The notes beneath the pieces were generated by a model, which was given only the letters and a program-made list of their open reading frames with translations, ran no database searches and was not told where the DNA came from. Both the position numbers and the translations under genes were made by a program. From positions 1 to 33,428 of the forward strand of contig JABEUL010000089.1 of assembly GCA_013044465.1 (NCBI GenBank): a DNA stretch of 33,428 nt, in the 5' to 3' direction. The DNA is from Acidimicrobiales bacterium. Lineage in GTDB: Bacteria > Actinomycetota > Acidimicrobiia > Acidimicrobiales > JABEUL01. Shown here in pieces: positions 7,322-14,156 of this stretch (positions are counted from its first letter, which is position 1; each line of letters starts with the position of its first letter).

Positions 7322-7564
7322 ATGTCCGAGGCAATATATGACTTGTGGTTTGATCCCAATATGGTTGATGGTGATCTAGTGGTTGAATGCTGGATTTCAC
7401 ATGGTCCCCGAAGTAGTGATAATAACTTTAATCCTCTAACTGGTGACTCGCTTTTGGCCGGAGATGGAGAAGTTGATCCGATCAGTGCTCTTGTCTTGCG
7501 GCGAGAGGGAAATAGAGTGTGGATACAACTTCGACTTCAATCTCGTGCACCATTAAAAGTATGA
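7322..7564 (+). CDS. Small hypothetical protein
   Basis: An 80-residue acidic protein from ATG 7322 (MSEAIYDLWFDPNMVDGDLV...). In-frame starts at 7313 (ATG) and 7295 (GTG) are also possible. It has no membrane span and no recognised motif; the sequence alternates short hydrophobic and polar stretches as a compact beta-rich domain would (LVVECWISHG, ALVLRREGNRVWIQLRL). No SD is evident. It is convergent with the TrkA gene, 46 bases apart. It is called mainly because its composition is protein-like and the opposite strand is not open. Confidence 0.45.
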   Translation: MSEAIYDLWFDPNMVDGDLVVECWISHGPRSSDNNFNPLTGDSLLAGDGEVDPISALVLRREGNRVWIQLRLQSRAPLKV

Positions 7565-7598
7565 GTGGAAGCTATTTTTATTTGTTGAGAACTTGTTT

Positions 7599-7618
7599 GG
7601 GCTTTTTGATCTAAGCCC
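7599..7618. terminator. Possible bidirectional hairpin between convergent genes
   Basis: GGGCTT / AAGCCC (6 bp, 8-nt loop) lies between the 80-residue gene and the trkA-like gene, whose stop is in the loop. The T-rich loop and flanks are suggestive, but there is no clean T run on either strand. Confidence 0.35.
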
Positions 7619-8273
7619 CAATTAAAATTGCATGCACTTGAGGCTCAGCATCGGCGGTTACTAGGACTAAAACTTCATCCGAAGGACCAAGTATCGTGTC
7701 ACCCCGAGGAACCACTACGTGTCGATCCCTTACGACGGCTACAACTGTGGCATCTCTTGGAAGCCCCAAGTCTGCAATCACAGATCCTGACGCTGGCGAG
7801 TCTTCTGCCAGAGTGACTTCAACTAATCGGGCATCCCCTCCACCAAACTGTAAAAGTCGCACTAACGATCCGACACTAACAGCCTCTTCGACGAGGGCCG
7901 ACAGAAGGTGAGGAGTAGATACAGACACATCAACACCCCAAGACTCATTAAAGAGCCACATATTCTCTGGGTGGTTAACTCTTGCTACCACCCTTGGGAC
8001 GGCAAACTCTTGCTTTGCTAAGAGACTAATTACTAGATTGTCTTCGTCATCACCGGTGGCGGCCACTACAACATCTACCGTGTCAAAACCTGCTTTTTGA
8101 AGAGCGCTAACCTCGCAGGCGTCAGCTCCAATCCACTGAATATTTGGGGAGGGCTTTAGTTTGGAAACTAATTCTATATCCTTTTCGAGCACCAATACTG
8201 TGTGATGAGCAGCAGCTAAGTCATGGGCAATAAATGTGCCCACATTGCCTGCCCCACATATAGCTACCTTCAC
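7611..8273 (-). CDS. TrkA-family K+ channel/transporter NAD-binding regulatory protein
   Basis: A cytoplasmic protein of 220 residues with an N-terminal RCK/TrkA-N Rossmann domain: VAICGAGNVGTFIAHDL (GxGxxG), an acidic residue at the end of strand 2 (VLVLEKD), and ATGDDEDNLV. A C-terminal TrkA-C domain spans about residues 140-215 (LVEVTLAEDSPASGS... DEVLVLV). Such proteins bind NAD(H) or nucleotides and gate K+ uptake systems. It is one of two tandem trkA-like genes on this strand (42 bases plus the start-site uncertainty apart). Both are divergent from an APC permease, the same arrangement as ceoB/ceoC beside an APC permease in mycobacteria. No TrkH/TrkG membrane subunit is nearby, so the permease may be the partner (inference). 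Confidence 0.92.
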   Translation of the reverse strand: MKVAICGAGNVGTFIAHDLAAAHHTVLVLEKDIELVSKLKPSPNIQWIGADACEVSALQKAGFDTVDVVVAATGDDEDNLVISLLAKQEFAVPRVVARVNHPENMWLFNESWGVDVSVSTPHLLSALVEEAVSVGSLVRLLQFGGGDARLVEVTLAEDSPASGSVIADLGLPRDATVVAVVRDRHVVVPRGDTILGPSDEVLVLVTADAEPQVHAILIGA

Positions 8274-8315
8274 TTTGAAGCGACCTTTCTACTGCAATTA
8301 TGTTTAAACTGCCTT

Positions 8316-8990
8316 CTACTTTTCAACTTTATTACCGCTTTTCATATCACCGAGTAATTCATGGAACTCACTGAGTGCCGATCGAATCACTGCAAAATAC
8401 AGAAGGTCGCCTTCTTGGCCAACAGCTTCAGCTGATGGGATCATTGGCTCGCCGGCCCTGGAGACTCCCACTAGGCGTACTTTACCTGGAATTTCTAAAG
8501 CTGAGAACTTTTTCCCTCCACAACTGGCTGGAAGCAAGTGCTCAAGTAGTTGCAAATTGCCGGTGTTGTCGTTCCATTCAGTTGCAGTCGTTTCAGGGAA
8601 GAGTCTTCTGTGGACTTGCTCAGTTGTCCAGGCAACAGTGGCCACTGTCGGAATGCCCAATCTCTGATATATCTCAGCTCTCCTGGGATCGTATATTCGA
8701 GCTACGACATTTGGAATATTGAAGTTCTCTCTTGCAATTCTGGCCGTGAGGATATTGGAATTATCACCACTTGTCACAGCAGCCAACGCCGCAGCCCTCT
8801 CGGCACCAGCCTCAATCAAGTCGTCTCTATCAAATCCAAATCCCACAATCTTTGTCCCAGTCCATTCAGGAGGAAGCCTTCTAAATGAGTGAGGTGATTT
8901 ATCAACAATCGATACTGTGTGACCGCTATCAACAAGACTTGTTGCTAGGCCACTTCCTACTCTTCCACAACCAACTACGATAATGTGCAC
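8316..8990 (-). CDS. TrkA-family K+ uptake NAD-binding protein (second copy)
   Basis: The upstream partner of the tandem pair. GTG 8990 gives MHIIVVGCGRVGSGLA, the usual start of this family; GTG 9005 and TTG 9002 would add 4-5 residues, and no SD distinguishes them. The Rossmann motif GCGRVGSGLA, the acidic VSIVDKS and TSGDNSNI are present. The C-terminal TrkA-C domain is short and divergent (KFSALEIPGKVRLVGVSRAG... GDLLYFAV). It differs from its neighbour throughout, so the pair is an old duplication or heterodimer like CeoB/CeoC, not a recent copy. The 122-base gap to the divergent permease gene probably holds both promoters. Confidence 0.9.
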   Translation of the reverse strand: MHIIVVGCGRVGSGLATSLVDSGHTVSIVDKSPHSFRRLPPEWTGTKIVGFGFDRDDLIEAGAERAAALAAVTSGDNSNILTARIARENFNIPNVVARIYDPRRAEIYQRLGIPTVATVAWTTEQVHRRLFPETTATEWNDNTGNLQLLEHLLPASCGGKKFSALEIPGKVRLVGVSRAGEPMIPSAEAVGQEGDLLYFAVIRSALSEFHELLGDMKSGNKVEK

Positions 8991-9112
8991 CCTAATATGC
9001 AACACTTAATTTGCCACAAAAGCAAACCAATCGCCATAAGCAGGGCTTTTAGGAACGAATTTGCAAGGGATCAACTAAAGGCTTGTTCTTTGTTGGCTAG
9101 GCTAGGTAACTA

Positions 9113-11485
9113 GTGACCGAAGAAGATACCATAAATAGCGGGGAGCAAGATGCCTTTTTGCCACCCGAGCGGCTTAGCTACAGATTAAAGCGAGTGCTAT
9201 TAGGCCAACCCCTTGTCTCAGAGAGGCTCTCCACCGAACGAATAGGGCGACCAACTGCATTGGCGGTGCTTTCTAGCGATGTTATGTCGTCATCTGCATA
9301 TGCAACCGAGCAGATTTTAATTGTGCTGGTTTTGGCAGTTGGCACTGGTGCCTATTCGCTAGTAGTTCCAATCACAGTTGGAATACTCTTTGTTTTAGTT
9401 ACGGTCACACTTTCATACTTGCAAGTAATAAAGGCATTCCCTAAAGCTGGCGGGGCTTATATGGTGACACGGGACACTTTTGGGAAAAATGTGGCCCAAA
9501 TAGCAAGTGCCGCACTTTTGATTGACTACACCCTGACGGTCGCAGTTTCTGTGGCCGCAGGAGTTGATGCCATGACCTCGGCTATTCCAGCATTACTTCC
9601 CTATACAGTTTATTTCTCAGTATTTTTTGTTGTTCTTATTGCTTATGGAAACCTCCGTGGAATAAGGGAGGCTGGGAAAACCTTTGCTATCCCTACTTTC
9701 GTCTTTATCTTCAGTATGGCTGTTTTGATAGTGGTTGGCATTGTGAAGTGGCTCACTGGAGGTTTGGGATTTGCAAATCAGCATTTACCTGACAGCTACA
9801 AGTTCGCCAGTCCAGGGCATGGCATATTAGTCGGCGCTTCCCTTTTTGTCATGGCTCAAGCATTCGCAAATGGTGGTACTGCCCTGACAGGGACAGAGGC
9901 CATCTCTAACGGAGTTTCCATTTTTAAGATAACACATAAATCCAGGAAAGGAATGCTTTCGGGACTAGAGGGGCAGTCGAAAAATGCCCGGACGACACTT
10001 GTGGCAATGAGCATAGTCTTAGGAACCATGTTTTTTGGAGTCTCTTTCTTGAGCGCCGTTGTGCACCCGATTCCTCAGCAAAGTGGAATCCCAACCGTAG
10101 TGTCGCAGATTGCCTCAACGGTATATGGAAATGGTTTTTTAGGAAAAGGACTTTACATATTTTTGCAAATTGCAACTACGGCAATTTTGATTTTGGCTGC
10201 CAATACAAGCTTCTCAGGTTTTCCGCTTCTAGCGAGCTTTGCCGCAGAGGATTCGTTTTTGCCAAGGCAGTTAATGAGGCGTGGTCACAGACTTGTGTTT
10301 TCAAACGGAATCTTGGTTCTTACTACAATGTCCATTATTTTGCTTGTTGCAACTAGAGCCCGGGTAACTTCACTTATTGCACTTTATGCAATAGGGGTTT
10401 TCACCGGCTTTACTATGGCTGGCGCTGGCATGGTAAAGCATCACTTAGTAAACAAGGAAAAGAACTGGCGGATTCGAGTTGTAATAAATGGGACCTCTTG
10501 TGTATTGAGTTTTTTTGTGGACCTTATGTTTATCGTCACAAAATTCACAGAGGGAGCTTGGGTAGTGGTTGTATTGATGCCACTGATGGTTATTGGTTTC
10601 ATTATGCTCCATCGCCAGTATGAATCAGAGGAAAAAATACTGGAAGAAAATGCCCCGGCACTGTGTGAGTCACCAATTCTTCGACGCCATGTTGTAATTG
10701 TTTTAGTTGAGAGGTTGGACCTAGCTACGGCTAGAGCTATTCAGTTTGCTAGAACTCTCACACCTGATGATTTGAGAGCTGTGCATTTCGTGCTCGACCC
10801 GCAAGCTGCCATGAATCTCGAAAACGGGTGGAAACGACTTGGGTTGTCGAGACTTCCACTTGATGTCATGGAATGTGGCGATCGAAGGCTTGGAAGAGCA
10901 GTTGCTGAACTTGTGGCCGATCTAGCATCGGATCAAGAAACCGAAGTAAGTATTCTCTTGCCAAGGCGAGTTTATGTAGGAGCGCTTAGAAGACTGTTGC
11001 ATGACAGGACCGCCGAGCGAATTTCGGCACTAGTTTCTCAGATGCCACATGCCAGTGCCACAATTATCCCATTCCAACTCGAGAAAAAGAACCCCAGGAT
11101 CCACATGCCATCACCTGGCAGACAGTCAAGACGTGCCGCTGAAGCCGCTGCAGAGCTTGAGAGCTTTGAGGTTAAAGATGTAACTGGAACTGTGATGATT
11201 GGGTCGCTTACCTATAGAACGAGAACCAGGATTGCAGGACGAGTCCTATCTGTCAGAGTGCAACCTCGTGCCGGAATTGCCTCCCTTGAGTGCATTGTGG
11301 CTGATCAGAGCGGGAAAATAACCTTAGTTTTCCAAGGGCGCCGTAGTGTCCCTGGGATTCAGCCGGGAACCAGGCTTGTGGCCGAAGGAATGGTTGGGAA
11401 GCGTGGAAACCAACTCTTGATAATGAATCCGACCTACGAATTGCGCTCCACCCACGAATTAGACAACGTTATTACACCATCTTGA
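9113..11485 (+). CDS. APC-superfamily (KimA/YdaO-like) permease with USP-like and OB-fold-like C-terminal domains
   Basis: 790 residues in three parts. Residues 45-500 form a 12-helix APC permease: SSDVMSSSAYATEQIL in helix 1, PKAGGAYMVTRDTFG, and a GGTALTGTEAISNGV segment. This text matches the K+/amino-acid importer group that includes KimA (YdaO). Residues about 520-655 are soluble, beginning RRHVVIVLVERLD, and resemble a universal-stress-protein-like regulatory domain. Residues about 690-778 (nt 11180-11446) read as a nucleic-acid-type OB fold: GTVMIGSLTYRTRTRIAGR, SLECIVADQSGKITLVFQG, GTRLVAEGMVGKRGNQLLI. As I recall, that last domain is a separate small protein near the same permease/Trk genes in other actinobacteria (Rv2694c region). 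GTG start. It is divergent from two trkA-like genes, so K+ transport is the likely role. Confidence 0.88.
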   Translation: MTEEDTINSGEQDAFLPPERLSYRLKRVLLGQPLVSERLSTERIGRPTALAVLSSDVMSSSAYATEQILIVLVLAVGTGAYSLVVPITVGILFVLVTVTLSYLQVIKAFPKAGGAYMVTRDTFGKNVAQIASAALLIDYTLTVAVSVAAGVDAMTSAIPALLPYTVYFSVFFVVLIAYGNLRGIREAGKTFAIPTFVFIFSMAVLIVVGIVKWLTGGLGFANQHLPDSYKFASPGHGILVGASLFVMAQAFANGGTALTGTEAISNGVSIFKITHKSRKGMLSGLEGQSKNARTTLVAMSIVLGTMFFGVSFLSAVVHPIPQQSGIPTVVSQIASTVYGNGFLGKGLYIFLQIATTAILILAANTSFSGFPLLASFAAEDSFLPRQLMRRGHRLVFSNGILVLTTMSIILLVATRARVTSLIALYAIGVFTGFTMAGAGMVKHHLVNKEKNWRIRVVINGTSCVLSFFVDLMFIVTKFTEGAWVVVVLMPLMVIGFIMLHRQYESEEKILEENAPALCESPILRRHVVIVLVERLDLATARAIQFARTLTPDDLRAVHFVLDPQAAMNLENGWKRLGLSRLPLDVMECGDRRLGRAVAELVADLASDQETEVSILLPRRVYVGALRRLLHDRTAERISALVSQMPHASATIIPFQLEKKNPRIHMPSPGRQSRRAAEAAAELESFEVKDVTGTVMIGSLTYRTRTRIAGRVLSVRVQPRAGIASLECIVADQSGKITLVFQGRRSVPGIQPGTRLVAEGMVGKRGNQLLIMNPTYELRSTHELDNVITPS

Positions 11486-11551
11486 CATTGCCATCTACCT
11501 GGTATTTTACGCTTCCTATGGCCAAGAGTTATTAGAGAATTTACTCGGTTG

Positions 11552-11581
11552 TTGATTAGGGGTCTCAAAATTCGGTATCGT
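11552..11581 (+). promoter_or_regulatory. Possible hppA promoter
   Basis: TTGATT (11552-11557) and TATCGT (11576-11581) are separated by 18 bases, about 120 bases before the hppA start. The match to the sigma-70 consensus is only fair, especially in the -10. A leader of about 110 nt would include the hairpin at 11652-11671. Confidence 0.3.
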
Positions 11582-11651
11582 ATATTGGTCGCTCAGGGCG
11601 GGTTGTAAATACGCGCCGTGGATCGAGCCGAATCAAATGATTCAAAATCTT

Positions 11652-11671
11652 CCAACTTCGAGTGAAGTTGG
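11652..11671 (+). promoter_or_regulatory. Leader hairpin just before the hppA ribosome site
   Basis: CCAACTTC / GAAGTTGG is a perfect 8-bp stem with a GAGT loop, followed by CTTTAATTT and then GAAGGAG (11681-11687), the SD of hppA. It may be a 5' mRNA stabiliser, an attenuator with a weak T tract, or a terminator of the permease gene ending 166 bases earlier. Confidence 0.5.
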
Positions 11672-11697
11672 CTTTAATTTGAAGGAGTCAAATACCA

Positions 11698-14046
11698 ATG
11701 CCTCACCTCGTTGCTGCTGAAGGCGGCTACCAGGCTTTTAGTTTAGGTGGAGCCGAAAAAGGCTGGCTGTACTTTGCCATTGCTGCTGCTTTAATCTCCA
11801 TGATTGTTGGCGTTACTCTCATGCGCGGTGTCCTTGCTGCTGATCAGGGAACCCAATCAATGAAAGATATAGCAAAGGCCATCCAAGAAGGTGCGGAAGC
11901 TTTCCTGCGCCGCCAGTTCAAAACGATTTTAATTATCGTCGTGCCACTTGCAGTCTTGATTTTCTTCACGGCTACCCAAGTTAAAAGACCTGATGGCTCG
12001 ATTGCACTGAGTGCATCTATGGCTGGAGTGTACCGGGTACTTTGCTTTTTAGGCGGAGCAATTTGCAGTGGGGCCACCGGCTTCATTGGAATGAGCTTGG
12101 CCGTAAGGGGAAATGTAAGGACAGCGGCGGCGGCCCGAGATGGCAAGCTTCCTCCAGCTTTGAAAGTCGCATTTAGGACCGGTGCTATCACTGGTCTTTT
12201 CTGTGTCGGTTTAGGACTTTTAGGGGCCACCACGATTGTTTTGATCTTCCAAAATAGCGCTACGGCCGTTTTGGTTGGCTTTGGATTCGGCGCTTCACTT
12301 CTGGCGCTTTTCATGAGGGTTGGTGGAGGAATATTCACCAAAGCAGCTGACGTAGGTGCTGACTTGGTTGGAAAAATTGAGGCTGGGATTCCAGAGGATG
12401 ATCCAAGGAACGCAGCTACAATTGCCGACAACGTCGGTGACAACGTCGGTGACTGTGCCGGAATGGCCGCAGACTTGTTTGAGTCCTATGCCATTACCAT
12501 AATCGCTGCCATTATTTTGGGATACTCTGCTTTCAATTCAATTGGGAAAGGCTCTGAAGCCGCCCGTGCAGTTGTGTTTCCCTTGATTGTTCCGGCAATT
12601 GGAATTATTGCAACCATCGTCGGTGTTTTTGCCGTCCGTGCGAGGGCAAATGAGAAATCGGCCATGGTGGCCATCAACCGAGGTGTTTGGACTGCTTCAC
12701 TTCTAACCATATTGGGAGCAGGATTAGTTGCTGGTTTCTACTTGCACTACATGAAAGCCTTCTATGCCGTCTTAGCGGGTTCAGTTTTGATGCTTATAGT
12801 TTCTGCCATTACAGAGCAGTTCACGTCAACTGAACGATCTCCTGTTAGGGAGATTGCCGCTGCAGCAAGGACTGGACCTGCCACTACAACCCTGGCAGGA
12901 ATTGCATTCGGCCTTGAGTCCTCGGTTTGGGCCATCATTGCCATTGCCATTGCCATTGCAGTTTCCGTGGGGCTAGGTGGTGGAAACATTGAGCTGTCTC
13001 TTTACCTAGTTTCACTAACTGGAATCGGAATGTTGGCAACTGCGGGAATGGTTGTTTCTGAAGACAGTTTCGGACCTGTTTCTGACAATGCCGCAGGAGT
13101 GGCTGAAATGTCTGGAGAGTTCACTGGTGAAGCCGAACGTGTCATGGTCAGTCTCGATGCAGTTGGAAACACCACTAAGGCCATTACAAAAGGTGTTGCC
13201 ATCGGATCTGCTGTGATTGCTTCGGTGTCCTTGTTTGCATCCTTTATCGAGACCGTTGGTTCTCAACTGGGCCTTAATGCCCCGGGAATTGGAAAAGCAG
13301 GATATGACGTCAACTGGTTGTTCCATCAGGCTCAAACTCAGATAAATGTTTCCAATCCAACAACATTCATTGGAATGCTTATTGGTGGATCGGTTGCCTT
13401 CTTGTTCTCAGCACTTGCAATCAGGGCAGTTGGAAGAACAGCTGGCACTGTAGTTCAAGAGGTTAGGCGCCAATTTAGAGAGCACCCTGGAATCATGGAC
13501 TACACAGAAAAGCCTGAGTACGGCAGAGTTATCTCCATTTGCACAGCCGCATCACAGCGTGAACTAGCCACGCCTGCACTCCTTGCAATTTTGACTCCTG
13601 TAATTGTGGGTTTTGGAATTGGATACTTGGCACTTGGTGCGTTTTTGGCTGCAGCCATTTTGACAGGACAGCTCATGGCTAATTTCTTGTCGAACTCTGG
13701 TGGAGCCTGGGATAATGCGAAGAAGTACATTGAAGACGGTCATGAAGGTGGAAAAGGTTCAGATGCCCACAAGGCTGCTGTGATCGGAGACACTGTTGGT
13801 GATCCCTTTAAAGACACCGCTGGTCCGGCTTTGAATCCATTAATCAAAGTCATGAACTTAGTCTCACTTCTTATTCTTCCCATAGTCATCACCAACCAGC
13901 ACCACACTGCAATTCGTCTCACGATATCGGGAATTGCACTTGTAGTGCTACTTATCTCAATTGGATTCTCTAAGCGGTCAACAGGCTCGATGGACGATGA
14001 TATAGCAGGTCCGGCCAAGCAGGTAGAACAAGCTGGGGCCCATTAA
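11698..14046 (+). CDS. hppA: K+-independent, H+-translocating membrane pyrophosphatase
   Basis: An integral-membrane enzyme of 782 residues that couples pyrophosphate hydrolysis to proton export. The substrate and Mg2+ motifs are intact: KAADVGADLVGK (Asp218 to Lys226), then DDPRNAATIADNVGDNVGD, DNAAGVAEMSGE, and GDTVGDPFKDTAGPALNP near the end. The ion-specificity site reads GNTTKAITKG, with Lys494 and Thr497 at the Ala/Lys and Gly/Thr positions that separate K+-dependent from K+-independent enzymes, so this one should not need K+. About 16 membrane spans are expected. The ATG is preceded by GAAGGAG with 10-nt spacing. The gene is monocistronic between the permease and topA. It probably conserves energy from biosynthetic PPi. 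Confidence 0.97.
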   Translation: MPHLVAAEGGYQAFSLGGAEKGWLYFAIAAALISMIVGVTLMRGVLAADQGTQSMKDIAKAIQEGAEAFLRRQFKTILIIVVPLAVLIFFTATQVKRPDGSIALSASMAGVYRVLCFLGGAICSGATGFIGMSLAVRGNVRTAAAARDGKLPPALKVAFRTGAITGLFCVGLGLLGATTIVLIFQNSATAVLVGFGFGASLLALFMRVGGGIFTKAADVGADLVGKIEAGIPEDDPRNAATIADNVGDNVGDCAGMAADLFESYAITIIAAIILGYSAFNSIGKGSEAARAVVFPLIVPAIGIIATIVGVFAVRARANEKSAMVAINRGVWTASLLTILGAGLVAGFYLHYMKAFYAVLAGSVLMLIVSAITEQFTSTERSPVREIAAAARTGPATTTLAGIAFGLESSVWAIIAIAIAIAVSVGLGGGNIELSLYLVSLTGIGMLATAGMVVSEDSFGPVSDNAAGVAEMSGEFTGEAERVMVSLDAVGNTTKAITKGVAIGSAVIASVSLFASFIETVGSQLGLNAPGIGKAGYDVNWLFHQAQTQINVSNPTTFIGMLIGGSVAFLFSALAIRAVGRTAGTVVQEVRRQFREHPGIMDYTEKPEYGRVISICTAASQRELATPALLAILTPVIVGFGIGYLALGAFLAAAILTGQLMANFLSNSGGAWDNAKKYIEDGHEGGKGSDAHKAAVIGDTVGDPFKDTAGPALNPLIKVMNLVSLLILPIVITNQHHTAIRLTISGIALVVLLISIGFSKRSTGSMDDDIAGPAKQVEQAGAH

Positions 14047-14125
14047 TAATACAATCGAAAAAGGCGGCCTCTTGCGAGTGCTTCAAGGAAAAATAGCTAA
14101 CTACATGGTAGTTTCCACTAAGTTC

Positions 14126-14131
14126 TTGACA
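14126..14131 (+). promoter_or_regulatory. Perfect -35 hexamer before topA
   Basis: TTGACA lies 31 bases upstream of the GTG at 14157. The expected -10 window (14148-14155, tcaacct) is a poor match, so this is a partial promoter signal. A promoter here would give a leader of only a few bases. Confidence 0.3.
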
Positions 14132-14156
14132 AAGGACCACTTTATGCATCAACCTA

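Noticed and set aside
9006..9112. c-di-AMP (ydaO) riboswitch upstream of the KimA-like permease
   Set aside because: The divergent gap is too short for the riboswitch, and I see none of its conserved pairing elements.
11844..12443. Open frame of about 200 codons antisense to hppA
   Set aside because: Pro/Lys/Ser/Thr/Ala-rich composition is the mirror of membrane-protein codons; hppA motifs on the plus strand are unambiguous.
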